This document shows positions 25,591-34,194 of a stretch of 64,000 bases of DNA, piece after piece; the stretch's first letter is position 1; every line of letters starts with the position of its first letter. The notes beneath the pieces are model-generated. The model searched no databases. It saw nothing but the letters and a program-made list of their open reading frames with translations, and was not told the origin of the DNA. The stretch is taken from contig JADJVJ010000006.1 in assembly GCA_016716625.1 (NCBI GenBank), positions 248,001 to 312,000 of the forward strand. The letters run 5' to 3'. The translations under genes and the position numbers were made by a program. This DNA is from Nostocoides sp. (lineage in GTDB: Bacteria > Actinomycetota > Actinomycetes > Actinomycetales > Dermatophilaceae).

Positions 25591-27446
25591 TCGACCGTGA
25601 CCGACTTGGCGAGGTTGCGCGGCTGGTCGGGGTCGAGGCCCTTGGCAAGGGCCAGGTGCAGGGCGAAGACCTGCAGCGGAACCACCGTGAGCAGCGGGGC
25701 GAGCATCGGGGAACAGTGCGGCACCCGAATGACCTCGTTGGCGAACGGCACGACGTCCTCGTCCCCGTCATGGGCGATGACCAGGGTGCGGGCACCGCGA
25801 GCCCGGATCTCCTGGATGTTGGAGACGACCTTCTTGTGCAGATCGTGCGGGGACTCCGGGGCCGGGACGATGATGAAGACCGGCTGCCCGGGCTCGATGA
25901 GCGCGATCGGGCCGTGCTTGAGTTCCCCGGCGGCGAAGCCCTCGGCGTGGATGTAGGCGATCTCCTTGAGCTTGAGCGCTCCCTCGAGGGCGATCGGGAA
26001 GCCGACGTGCCGCCCGAGGAAAAGCACCGAGCGGGTGTCCGCCATGAAGTTCGCCATCTCGACGACGCGGTCCATCCGGTCGAGGACTTCCTGGACCTTC
26101 TCGGGCATCTCGCGCAGCTCGGTCATGAGCTCCTTGGGGTCGCCGCCGAAGGTCTCACCGCGCAGCTGGGCCAGATAGAGCCCGAGCAGGTACGCCGCGG
26201 TGATCTGGGCGAGGAAGGCCTTGGTGGAGGCCACCGCGACCTCGGGTCCTGCGTGGGTGTAGAGGACCGCGTCGGATTCGCGCGGGATCGTCGAGCCGTG
26301 GGTGTTGCAGATCGACAGGGTGAGCGCACCGAGTTCCTTGGCGTGCTTGACCGCCATGAGGGTGTCCATGGTCTCGCCGGACTGGCTCACCGAGACCACC
26401 AGCGTGCGCTCGTCCACGATGGGGTCGCAGTAGCGGAACTCGTGCGCCAGGCTCACCTCGACCGGGATTCGGGTCCAGTGTTCGATGGCGTACTTGGCGA
26501 CCAGGGCGGAGTATGCCGCCGTGCCACAGGCCACGAAGGTGATCCGGTCGACGTTGCGGAGCTGATCCTCGCTGATCCGCAGCTCGTCGAGGACGAGTTC
26601 ACCGTCGTCCTTGGTCCGGCCGAGCAGGGTGTCCCCCACGGCGTGCGGCTGCTCGTCGATCTCCTTCTCCATGAAGGTCGAGTAGCCCCCCTTCTCGGCG
26701 GCGGAGGCGTCCCAGGTCACCTCGTAGGCCTTGCCCTGCGCCGGGGCGCCGTCGAAGCCGATGACGGAGTAGGAGTCCGGGGTGATCGTCACGATCTGGT
26801 CCTGCCCCAGCTCGAGGGCGTGCCGGGTGTGGCCGATGAACGCCGCGACGTCGCTGCCGAGGAAGTTCTCACCGTCCCCGAGACCGACGACCAGGGGCGA
26901 GTTGCGCCGGGCACCGACGACCACCCCGGGGCTGTCGGCGTGCACCGCGAGCAGGGTGAACGCCCCTTGGAGTTGGTTCACGACCGCGAGCATCGCGGCG
27001 GTGAGGTCGCCGAGCTTGTCGTACTCGCGGCCGACGAGCTTGGCCGCGACCTCGGTGTCGGTCTCGCTGACGAACTCCACGCCCTCGGCGAGCAGGGCCT
27101 TCTTCAGGGAGTGGAAGTTTTCGATGATGCCGTTGTGGATGAGGGCGAGCCGGTCGCCCTCGCCGCCGCGGTGCGGGTGGGCGTTGCCGTCGGTCGGGCC
27201 GCCGTGGGTGGCCCAGCGGGTGTGCCCGATCCCGGTGCGGGACTCCTCCATCGGGTGGCTGTCCAGGGCACTGCGCAGGTTTTCGAGCTTGCCGGCACGC
27301 TTCTCGGTCTGCAGGCCGTCCGCAGTGACCAGGGCTACGCCGGCCGAGTCATAGCCGCGGTACTCCAGCCGAGCCAGCCCCTCGAGGACCACTCCGAGGG
27401 CCTTGCTGCCCATCTGGGGGCCGACATATCCGACGATTCCACACAT
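25587..27446 (-). CDS. glmS: Glutamine-fructose-6-phosphate aminotransferase (isomerising)
   Basis: 619 residues. Makes glucosamine-6-phosphate for peptidoglycan and, in mycothiol producers, for the glucosamine moiety. The start MCGIVGYVGPQ supplies the nucleophilic Cys2 after Met removal, and LEYRGYDSAGVAL and GHTRWATHGGPTD complete the glutaminase half. Two SIS domains follow, with VSQSGETMDTLMA and the C-terminal LAKSVTVE. It opens the nine-gene operon ending at tsaD. No glmS ribozyme is visible; the gap to the divergent coaA start is 91 bases. Confidence 0.96.
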   Translation of the reverse strand: MCGIVGYVGPQMGSKALGVVLEGLARLEYRGYDSAGVALVTADGLQTEKRAGKLENLRSALDSHPMEESRTGIGHTRWATHGGPTDGNAHPHRGGEGDRLALIHNGIIENFHSLKKALLAEGVEFVSETDTEVAAKLVGREYDKLGDLTAAMLAVVNQLQGAFTLLAVHADSPGVVVGARRNSPLVVGLGDGENFLGSDVAAFIGHTRHALELGQDQIVTITPDSYSVIGFDGAPAQGKAYEVTWDASAAEKGGYSTFMEKEIDEQPHAVGDTLLGRTKDDGELVLDELRISEDQLRNVDRITFVACGTAAYSALVAKYAIEHWTRIPVEVSLAHEFRYCDPIVDERTLVVSVSQSGETMDTLMAVKHAKELGALTLSICNTHGSTIPRESDAVLYTHAGPEVAVASTKAFLAQITAAYLLGLYLAQLRGETFGGDPKELMTELREMPEKVQEVLDRMDRVVEMANFMADTRSVLFLGRHVGFPIALEGALKLKEIAYIHAEGFAAGELKHGPIALIEPGQPVFIIVPAPESPHDLHKKVVSNIQEIRARGARTLVIAHDGDEDVVPFANEVIRVPHCSPMLAPLLTVVPLQVFALHLALAKGLDPDQPRNLAKSVTVE

Positions 27447-27537
27447 GCGGGCCAGCCTAGCCCGGCGGCCTCGCCACGGCCCTGCCCCCACACCCGCGCG
27501 AGCGGCATCCGAGGCCGGCCACCCGGCATACGCAACA

Positions 27538-28491
27538 ATGGCGCGCGTGCCCGACCGCGAGCCCACGCCCTTCCTCGACCTCGCGCGCGCCGACTGGGCC
27601 CATCTGCGCGACAGCCACCCGCTCTCGCTCACCGCCGGCGAGGTCTCCGCGGTGCGCGGCCTGGGGGATCGGATCGACCTCACCGAGGTCGAGGAGGTCT
27701 ACCTGCCGCTCTCCCGGCTGCTCACCTTCTATGTCGAGGCCGTCTCCCGCCTGCACAGCGCAACGACGGACTTCCTCGGGGAACGCGAGAGCCGCACCCC
27801 GTTCGTCATCGGGGTCGCCGGTTCGGTGGCCGTCGGGAAGTCGACCACCGCCCGCATCCTCGCCGGGCTGCTGCGTCGCTGGCCGGACACCCCTCGGGTG
27901 GAGCTCGTCACCACGGACGGCTTCCTCTATCCCAACGCCGAGCTGGAGCGACGCGGCATCTTGCACCGCAAGGGTTTTCCCGAGTCGTACGACCGCCGCA
28001 AACTCTTCCGGTTCGTCCGGGACGTCAAGTCCGGGATGCCGTCGGTGCAGGCCCCGGTCTACTCCCACCTCTCGTATGACGTTGTCCCGGGTGAGCACAT
28101 CGAGGTGCACCATCCCGACGTCCTCATCGTCGAGGGCCTCAACGTCCTCCAACCCCCAGTGCGGCGGCCGGACGGGACGACCACCGGCTCGATCGCGGAC
28201 TTCTTCGACTTCTCGGTGTATGTCGACGCCGACACCGACCTGCTCCGCACCTGGTACGTCGACCGGTTCCTCCGGCTCCGGGAGACGGCGTTCGCCGATC
28301 CGTCGTCCTACTTCCACCGGTATGCCGCGCTCAGCGATACCGCGGCCCGCGAGCGGGCGCTCGCGATCTGGGGGCGGACCAACGAGCCGAACCTGCGAGA
28401 GAACATCCTGCCGACGCGGGAGCGGGCGCGGCTCGTTCTGGAGAAGGGGCCGGATCACACCGTGACCCGGATCCGGCTCCGCAAACTCTGA
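27538..28491 (+). CDS. coaA: Type I pantothenate kinase
   Basis: 317 residues. First step of CoA synthesis. The P-loop GVAGSVAVGKSTTARIL, TTDGFLYPNAELERRGIL and the conserved FDFSVYVDADTDLLRTWYVDRF region (quoted in part) identify the CoaA type. ATG 27538 lies only 5 bases after CGGCATACG, one of the repeated motifs, which resembles a -10; a leaderless transcript is possible because no Shine-Dalgarno is seen. It is divergent from glmS. Confidence 0.95.
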   Translation: MARVPDREPTPFLDLARADWAHLRDSHPLSLTAGEVSAVRGLGDRIDLTEVEEVYLPLSRLLTFYVEAVSRLHSATTDFLGERESRTPFVIGVAGSVAVGKSTTARILAGLLRRWPDTPRVELVTTDGFLYPNAELERRGILHRKGFPESYDRRKLFRFVRDVKSGMPSVQAPVYSHLSYDVVPGEHIEVHHPDVLIVEGLNVLQPPVRRPDGTTTGSIADFFDFSVYVDADTDLLRTWYVDRFLRLRETAFADPSSYFHRYAALSDTAARERALAIWGRTNEPNLRENILPTRERARLVLEKGPDHTVTRIRLRKL

Positions 28492-28530
28492 GGTCTCGAC
28501 GCTGCCGAATCGTGCCCGGGACCGAGCCGG

Positions 28531-29259
28531 TCAGTACCAGTGCGGGTAGCGCGAGTTCCACGCGCTCCAGGCGCCGCACGGGCTGCCGTAGGAGCTCTTG
28601 ATGTACTGCAGACCCCACCGGATCTGGGTCACCGGGTTGGTGCGCCAGTCCGCGGCGACGGTGGCCATCTTGGAGCCCGGCAGGGACTGGGGTATGCCGT
28701 AGGCCCCGCTGCTCGGGTTTTCGGCGGTGTAGCGCCAGTTGCTTTCCCCGGTCCACAGTTGCTCGAGGCAACCCCACTGGTCGGCACCGAAGCCGTAGTC
28801 GCCCATGATTTCCCGGGCCGCGGCCTTGGGGTCCTTGCGGGCGTTGTCGATGATCTGCTGGCGGCGGGCTGCGGCCGCGATCCGCTCGGCGGCGGCCTTG
28901 CGGGCCTTGATCTGGGCGATCTGACGGGCCCGGATCTGTGCGCTGATCTCGGCGGCTCTTGCCGAACGGGCCTCGGACAGTGAGGTTCGAGCGACGCTGC
29001 GCGAGGCCGCGTCCGCGGCCGCCCTGCGGGCCTCTTCGACGGATGCCTGGGCCTGCGCCGACGAAAGGGTCAGGGTGATTGGGTCCGCGGTCGCCGCACC
29101 ACCGAAGGTGCCGACGCCCACGGCCACGCCGGCCGTGGCCGCACTCACCGCGGCGGCGGAGAGCAAGACCCGACCGCCGAGCACGCCGCGAACCCGCCCC
29201 AGCCCACTCGGGCGAGGGGCGGCATGCCGAGCGGCATGGCGGGAAACGTAGCGGGCCAC
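28531..29259 (-). CDS. Secreted lytic transglycosylase-like protein with coiled-coil stalk
   Basis: 242 residues. A basic N-terminus and a hydrophobic stretch near residues 30-58 ending ATADP look like a signal peptide. An Ala/Arg-rich helical stalk (about 65-140) precedes a C-terminal domain with CLEQLWTGESNWRYTAENPSSGAYGIPQSLPG. The Glu in GESNW is the expected catalytic acid of the lysozyme-like fold, and the domain ends WSAWNSRYPHWY. This matches the aggregation-promoting-factor C-terminal-like proteins of actinobacteria that probably cut peptidoglycan. No riboswitch was recognised in the 115-base upstream gap. Confidence 0.85.
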   Translation of the reverse strand: MARYVSRHAARHAAPRPSGLGRVRGVLGGRVLLSAAAVSAATAGVAVGVGTFGGAATADPITLTLSSAQAQASVEEARRAAADAASRSVARTSLSEARSARAAEISAQIRARQIAQIKARKAAAERIAAAARRQQIIDNARKDPKAAAREIMGDYGFGADQWGCLEQLWTGESNWRYTAENPSSGAYGIPQSLPGSKMATVAADWRTNPVTQIRWGLQYIKSSYGSPCGAWSAWNSRYPHWY

Positions 29260-29373
29260 CGGGGTCCTTGTCGTGAGGGAGGTCTGGCGACGACGGGCAG
29301 CGTCGTTACCGATTTGAGACCTTACGGTAGCGGAGGGCCGCGGCGCGGGCCAAACCCACGGCGCCCGCCCGGC

Positions 29374-30696
29374 TCAGATCTCGATGCCCTCGAGCAGGTC
29401 GGTGACCAGGGCCGCGATCGGGGATCGCTCGGACCGAGTCAGGGTGACATGGGCGAAGAGCGGATGACCCTTGAGCGCCTCGACGACCGCGACGACTCCG
29501 TCATGCCGACCCACCCGGAGGTTGTCGCGCTGGGCGACGTCGTGGGTGAGCACGACCCGGGAGTTCTGCCCGAGGCGGGAGAGCACCGTGAGCAGCACGT
29601 TGCGCTCCAGGCTCTGGGCCTCATCGACGATGACATAGGCGTCGTGCAGGGACCGCCCGCGGATGTGGGTCAGCGGGAGCACCTCGAGCATGCCCCGGTC
29701 GAGGATCTCCTCGACGACTTCCTGGGACACCAATGCCGAGAGGGTGTCGAACACTGCCTGTCCCCAGGGGTTCATCTTCTCGGCCTCGGTGCCTGGCAGG
29801 TAGCCGAGGTCCTGGCCGCCGACGGCATACAAGGGCCGGAACACGACGACCTTGCGGTGCTGGCGGCGCTCTAGGACGGCCTCGAGGCCGGCACAGAGGG
29901 CGAGCGCGGACTTGCCGGTGCCGGCCCGGCCGCCGAGGGACATGATGCCCACATCGGGGTCGAGGAGGAGGTCGAGGGCGATCCGCTGCTCGGCCGACCG
30001 GCCGTGCAGACCGAAGGCGTCCCGGTCCCCGCGCACGAGCCGCACCTGCTTGTCCGGGCCGACCCGACCGAGGCCGGAACCCCGCGGTGAGAGCAGTTTC
30101 AGCCCGGTGTGGCAGGGCAGTTCGGCCGCTCCTCGATGCTCCAGGCGGCCGCTCTCGTAGAGGGTGTCCATCTCCTCGACGGTGACGTCGAGCTCGGCCA
30201 TCCCGGTCCACCCAGACTCGACGGCCAACTCGGCGCGGTACTCCTCGGCCTCGAGGCCGCACGCGGAGGCCTTGACCCGCATCGGCAGGTCCTTGCTGAC
30301 GATGGTCACGTGCCGACCCTCGTTGGCCAGGTTTCGGGCGACGGCGAGGATCCGGGTGTCGTTGTCCCCCAGGCGGAATCCCGCCGGCAGTGAGGACGCA
30401 TCGGTGTGGTTGAGCTCGACGTGCAACGTCCCGCCGCTCTCGCCCACCGGGATGGGTGAGTCGAGCCGGCCGGACTTGACCCGGAGATCGTCGAGGAGCC
30501 GTAGGGCCTGGCGAGCGAAGTAGCCCAGCTCGGGGTGGTGGCGTTTGCCCTCAAGTTCGGAGATGACGACGACCGGCAACACCACCTCGTGCTCGTCGAA
30601 CCGTTGGATCGCCCGGGGATCGGAGAGCAGGACCGATGTGTCCAGAACGTAGGTCCGACGGGGCTCTGTCACGGTGCCGGCGGGGGAAGATCCCAC
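29374..30696 (-). CDS. phoH2: PhoH2-type PIN-PhoH ATPase
   Basis: 440 residues. The N-terminal PIN ribonuclease domain (about 1-150) begins TYVLDTSVLLSDPRAIQRF with its acidic residues. The C-terminal PhoH helicase-like ATPase has Walker A GRAGTGKSALALCAGL and Walker B region YVIVDEAQSL. In mycobacteria the fusion unwinds and cleaves RNA. It stands alone here, without the small antitoxin-like gene found before phoH2 in mycobacteria. GTG 30672 is an alternative start. Confidence 0.93.
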   Translation of the reverse strand: MGSSPAGTVTEPRRTYVLDTSVLLSDPRAIQRFDEHEVVLPVVVISELEGKRHHPELGYFARQALRLLDDLRVKSGRLDSPIPVGESGGTLHVELNHTDASSLPAGFRLGDNDTRILAVARNLANEGRHVTIVSKDLPMRVKASACGLEAEEYRAELAVESGWTGMAELDVTVEEMDTLYESGRLEHRGAAELPCHTGLKLLSPRGSGLGRVGPDKQVRLVRGDRDAFGLHGRSAEQRIALDLLLDPDVGIMSLGGRAGTGKSALALCAGLEAVLERRQHRKVVVFRPLYAVGGQDLGYLPGTEAEKMNPWGQAVFDTLSALVSQEVVEEILDRGMLEVLPLTHIRGRSLHDAYVIVDEAQSLERNVLLTVLSRLGQNSRVVLTHDVAQRDNLRVGRHDGVVAVVEALKGHPLFAHVTLTRSERSPIAALVTDLLEGIEI

Positions 30697-30801
30697 GTCG
30701 CCTCCTGCTGCTCGAGGTCGGTCAAAGGGAGGTGCCTGTGAGCCGAAACTACGACGCCAGGGCAGCGCAGGAGGGCTTAACCATGGCGTGTCGCCAAGAA
30801 T

Positions 30802-31563
30802 TCACGTACCGAAACGTCGCTGTCGCTCGCCGTACGCCCGCAGGGCTCGCAGGAAGTCCACCTTGCGGAAGTCCGGCCAGTAGGCCTCGCAGAAGTAGAA
30901 CTCGCTGTGCGCGCTCTGCCACAGCAGGAACCCGGAGAGCCGCTGCTCCCCCGAGGTGCGGATGACCAGGTCGGGGTCCGGCTGCCCCTTGGTGTAGAGA
31001 TGCTCGGCGATGTGTTCGACCGTGATCATGCCCGCGAGTTCCTCGATGCTCGTCCCGCGCGAGGCGTGTTCCTGGAGCAAGCCGCGGACGGCGTCGGTGA
31101 TCTCCCGGCGCCCTCCGTAGCCGACGGCGACATTGACCGTCATCCCGGTGACCTCGCTGGTCCGGGCAACCGCACCCCGGAGCCGGTCTGCGGTCACCGT
31201 CGGGAGCAGGTCGAGGGCGCCGACGAGCCGGATCCGCCATCGCCCGGTATCGGCCAGGTCATCCACGGTCCGCTCGATGATCCCGAGCAGCGGGGCGAGC
31301 TCATCCTGCGGGCGGGTGAGGTTGTCCGTCGACAGCAGCCAGAGCGTGACCACCTCGACCCCGACCTCCTCACACCAGGCCAGCAGGTTGGCGATGTTGT
31401 CCGCACCGGCCTGATGCCCCTCGAAGGACCGCGCCCCGCGCTCACGCGCCCAGCGCCGGTTGCCATCGACGAGCACTCCGACGTGGCGCGGAATGGCCTG
31501 AGGGTCGAGATCGTTGGCGAGCCGACGCGCGTATGCCGTGTACAGGATGTCCCGCAGGCCCAC
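30802..31563 (-). CDS. Z-type isoprenyl diphosphate synthase (UppS family)
   Basis: 253 residues. Cis-prenyltransferase: GVLVDGNRRWARERG has the catalytic Asp and Arg cluster, then STDNLTRPQDELAPLL, and the C-terminal DLVIRTSGEQRLSGFLLW and HSEFYFCEAYWPDFRKVDFL. Linkage to trhA and phoH2 matches the short-chain Z-farnesyl diphosphate synthase locus of M. tuberculosis rather than the decaprenyl synthase, so the chain length made is uncertain. GTG 31563 lies inside the arm of a hairpin made of two GTATGCCGTG motifs, so initiation may be structure-sensitive. Confidence 0.9.
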   Translation of the reverse strand: MGLRDILYTAYARRLANDLDPQAIPRHVGVLVDGNRRWARERGARSFEGHQAGADNIANLLAWCEEVGVEVVTLWLLSTDNLTRPQDELAPLLGIIERTVDDLADTGRWRIRLVGALDLLPTVTADRLRGAVARTSEVTGMTVNVAVGYGGRREITDAVRGLLQEHASRGTSIEELAGMITVEHIAEHLYTKGQPDPDLVIRTSGEQRLSGFLLWQSAHSEFYFCEAYWPDFRKVDFLRALRAYGERQRRFGT

Positions 31564-31570
31564 GGCATAC
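31531..31570. repeat. Inverted GTATGCCGTG pair over the prenyl synthase start codon
   Basis: GTATGCCGTG (31531-31540) and CACGGCATAC (31561-31570) form 10-bp perfect arms with a 20-base loop. Read on the minus strand, the GTG start codon is the last triplet of the 5' arm. Confidence 0.85.
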
Positions 31571-31668
31571 TCCCTTCGCCTGTGCTCGACGGTGACGGTG
31601 GGCGCTGCGCCCCGGTGCTGGCGGAAACGCTACTCGCTCCGCATCGAGAGTTCAGACCAACGCCACCG

Positions 31669-31690
31669 TAACTTACGGTTGCGTAGGTTA
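31669..31690. promoter_or_regulatory. Dyad operator upstream of trhA
   Basis: TAACTTACG-GTTG-CGTAGGTTA has 9-base half-sites with 8 of 9 matching, the size of a TetR-type operator. A smaller perfect palindrome, ACCGTAACTTACGGT (31665-31679), overlaps it. TAGGTT (31684-31689) could be the -10 of a leaderless transcript beginning at the GTG of trhA. Confidence 0.65.
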
Positions 31691-31700
31691 CGCTTCGGTT

Positions 31701-32426
31701 GTGAACACGACGCCGGAGAGGCCGTCCCCCATCGAACGCCTGGAGGATGGGCTGGAGGCGCTTGAGGAGCGTGTCGAAGCAGCCATCGTGCACGTCAAGC
31801 CGAAGCTGCGCGGCTGGCTGCACGCGGCCATGGCGCCGCTCTCACTCATCGCGGCCATCGTGCTCATCGTGCTTTCCCGCACTCCGGTCGCCAAGGTCTC
31901 AGCGGCGGTCTTCGGAGTGACCTCGGTGCTGCTCTTCGCGACCTCCGCGGTGTACCACCGCGGCACCTGGTCCCCCAAGGTCTACGACTGGCTCAAGCGG
32001 TGGGACCACTCCAACATCTTCCTCATCATTGCCGGCAGCTACACCCCGTTCGCGCTCATGTTGCCCCCAGACCAGGCCCGCACCCTGCTCCTCATCGTCT
32101 GGAGCGGTGCGATCGGCGGGGTGCTTTTCCGGGTGTTCTGGGTGGGGGCACCACGCTGGCTCTACGTCCCGGTGTATCTGTTGCTCGGCTACGTCGCGTT
32201 GTTCTATTTCAAACCGCTGCTCGCGCACGTGGGCCCAACGATCATGAGCTGGGTCGTCGTCGGCGGCATCTTCTACACCCTGGGGGCGCTGGTCTACGGC
32301 TTCAAGCGGCCGAACCCCTCCCCGCGGTGGTTCGGCTTCCATGAGGTGTTCCACGCCCTGACGGTGCTCGCCTTCGCCGCTCACTATGTCGCGGCCTCGT
32401 TGGCCCTCTACGGACAGGCGACCTAG
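31701..32426 (+). CDS. trhA: Hemolysin III family / TrhA-like membrane protein
   Basis: 241 residues, seven predicted helices. The PAQR/HlyIII motifs are visible: SAVYHRGTW (Ser and His), KRWDHSNIFLIIAGSYTPFAL (Asp and His), and FHEVFHALTVLAFAAHYVA (the C-terminal His pair), which together form the metal-binding site of this superfamily. Members influence membrane fluidity and lipid homeostasis. GTG 31701 lies only 10 bases after the operator dyad, so the transcript is probably leaderless and the gene tightly regulated, perhaps by a fatty-acid-sensing TetR protein encoded elsewhere. Confidence 0.9.
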   Translation: MNTTPERPSPIERLEDGLEALEERVEAAIVHVKPKLRGWLHAAMAPLSLIAAIVLIVLSRTPVAKVSAAVFGVTSVLLFATSAVYHRGTWSPKVYDWLKRWDHSNIFLIIAGSYTPFALMLPPDQARTLLLIVWSGAIGGVLFRVFWVGAPRWLYVPVYLLLGYVALFYFKPLLAHVGPTIMSWVVVGGIFYTLGALVYGFKRPNPSPRWFGFHEVFHALTVLAFAAHYVAASLALYGQAT

Positions 32427-32488
32427 CCCCGGCGAGAGACCGCGCCGGGCGACGCAAGCCTCGCGCTTGGCGACGCCCCGGGTGCGGG

Positions 32489-32737
32489 TCAGTCTTGGGT
32501 GATCGGGGAGGTCGGGCCGTCAGGGCCCCCGGTGAGGTCGTCGTCGGTGGCCTGCGCCTCGTTGCGGGCGCGGCCGGCAGCCGCCTGACGGTAGGACATT
32601 CGCCGCATCCGGGCGTTCATGTTGCGCATGAGGAGCCAGAGGATGACCGCGAGGGAGATGAAGGCGATGAACGCGAGGAAACCCGGGTTGAAGTCGCTCG
32701 ACGGCGGGGTCGTGGCGAAAGGCGTGGCCGCGGTCAT
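32489..32737 (-). CDS. Small single-pass membrane protein of unknown function
   Basis: 82 residues. One transmembrane helix at about 18-37 (FLAFIAFISLAVILWLLM), then a basic RNMNARMRRMSYR segment and an acidic C-terminus. It overlaps the mca stop by 4 bases, so it is translationally coupled to mca. A small protein at this position is conserved in actinobacteria, suggesting a link with mycothiol-conjugate removal, but no function is known to me. Confidence 0.8.
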   Translation of the reverse strand: MTAATPFATTPPSSDFNPGFLAFIAFISLAVILWLLMRNMNARMRRMSYRQAAAGRARNEAQATDDDLTGGPDGPTSPITQD

Positions 32738-33675
32738 GTTGCGCTGCGCTCCTTGATGGTGTCGTAGGCCAACTCCAGGTTAGAGGACCTCGCCAGCGCG
32801 TCCGCGGCCGCCACCTCCTGGGGCAGCGCGGCGAAGAGGTCCTCTTCGGGCAGCTCTACCGGAACGTAGGAGGCAGCGAGCTCGAAGTCGTCGGTGGGCC
32901 AGGCCGCCCGCTGGACCGCGAGCGGGATACTGAAGAACACCCCGCCGGGGTCGATCTGCGTGGCGTGCGCGCGCAGCGCGTCGTCGCGGCGCTCGAACCA
33001 GTCGCCGCACGGCACCTTGGTGGTCGTCGGCCGCGAGGGCCGGTCCCAGCCCTGAAGCCACTCACCGAACGGGCTCTCCAGGCCCTGTTCGGTGAGGTAG
33101 GCGTGAAAGCCCTCGACCCGCTCCTTGGTGAAGGTGGCGTTGTAGTAGAGCTTGAGTGGCTGCCAGGCCTCCCCGGCGTGCGGGTATGCCGTGGGGTCAC
33201 CGGCCGCGCGAAACGCCGAGACCGTGACGTCGTGGCACATGATGTGATCGGGGTGCGGGTAGCCACCGTCCTCGTCATAGGTCGTCACGACATGGGGTCG
33301 GAAGCGGCGGATCTCGGCGACCAGGGCCTCGGTGGTCACCTCGATCGGCTCCAGAGCGAAACAGCCCGCAGGCAGCGGCGGTTTGGGGTCGCCCTCGGGG
33401 TAGCCGGAGTCGACGAACCCGAGCCAGGTGTGCTGGACCCCGAGGATCTCCTGAGCGGCCCGCATCTCGGCGCGCCGCACCTCGGCGAGGTCGCGCAGGA
33501 TCGCCGGGTCGTCCTTGAGGTTGGGGTTGAGGACATCACCGCGTTCCCCACCGGTACAGGAGACGACGAGGACCTCATGGCCCTCGTCGACGTATCGCGC
33601 CATGGTCGCTGCTCCCTTGCTCGACTCGTCGTCGGGGTGAGCGTGCACGCACATGAGCCGCAGCCGATCGGTCAC
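32734..33675 (-). CDS. mca: Mycothiol S-conjugate amidase
   Basis: 313 residues. Zinc amidase that cleaves mycothiol adducts so that mercapturates can be exported. Zinc ligands are AHPDDESSKG near residue 13 and HPDH near 144, in the LmbE fold. SCTGGERGDVLNP and GFVDSGYPEGDP distinguish Mca from the related deacetylase MshB. Together with mtr in this window it shows a mycothiol-based thiol system. Confidence 0.95.
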   Translation of the reverse strand: MTDRLRLMCVHAHPDDESSKGAATMARYVDEGHEVLVVSCTGGERGDVLNPNLKDDPAILRDLAEVRRAEMRAAQEILGVQHTWLGFVDSGYPEGDPKPPLPAGCFALEPIEVTTEALVAEIRRFRPHVVTTYDEDGGYPHPDHIMCHDVTVSAFRAAGDPTAYPHAGEAWQPLKLYYNATFTKERVEGFHAYLTEQGLESPFGEWLQGWDRPSRPTTTKVPCGDWFERRDDALRAHATQIDPGGVFFSIPLAVQRAAWPTDDFELAASYVPVELPEEDLFAALPQEVAAADALARSSNLELAYDTIKERSAT

Positions 33676-33750
33676 GGTGAATCCTCGTCAGGTGGGGGTA
33701 GGTGAGAATGGAGGTGTCATTCTCCCATTGATTTCCCCTGGAGGTCTCCG

Positions 33751-34116
33751 GTGCGCCTGCCCCGACCAGCCCCCGGCACCGGCCGATGGTGGGTCGTCGG
33801 CGGAATCGGCATCGGGCTCGCCGTCGCGTATGTCATCTGGCTCGGCCTCGGGCTCGTCGGAGCGGTGCGGCCGGTGGTCACCGGATTCGCCGTGAGTTCC
33901 CCGTCGAGCGCGTCGATCGAGTACGACGTTCACCGCCCCGCGGGGGTGGCGGTGCGGTGCGTGCTCACCGCGCTGGATGTTCGCAAGGGCAGGGTCGGCA
34001 CCCTTGAGGACCTCATCCCGGCCGGTCCGCAGACCTCGGTCCATCGGTCGGTGAGCCTGCGCACCTCGGCTCTGGCCACAACCGTCGTGGTCGACTCGTG
34101 CGTGCGGGTGGACTGA
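33751..34116 (+). CDS. DUF4307 family membrane protein
   Basis: 121 residues from GTG 33751 with a GGAGGT Shine-Dalgarno 5 bases upstream. One N-terminal helix (about 18-42), then an extracellular beta-type domain with CVLTALDVRKGRVGTL and a pair of cysteines (about 70 and 118). The position between mca and greA is conserved in actinobacteria. No function is known. Confidence 0.85.
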   Translation: MRLPRPAPGTGRWWVVGGIGIGLAVAYVIWLGLGLVGAVRPVVTGFAVSSPSSASIEYDVHRPAGVAVRCVLTALDVRKGRVGTLEDLIPAGPQTSVHRSVSLRTSALATTVVVDSCVRVD

Positions 34117-34194
34117 GGCGGCGAAGAGGTGATCGAGGGTGAACGCGGGCTAAACTGGTCTTTTTGACCCATCCCGCTGCAAGGAGCGATCACC

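Noticed and set aside
27447..27537. glmS ribozyme
   Set aside because: Only 91 bases, shared with the coaA promoter; no ribozyme core, and actinobacteria generally lack it.
29260..29373. c-di-AMP (ydaO) riboswitch before the transglycosylase-like gene
   Set aside because: Such riboswitches often precede wall hydrolases in actinobacteria, but the gap is only 114 bases and I could not recognise the conserved core.
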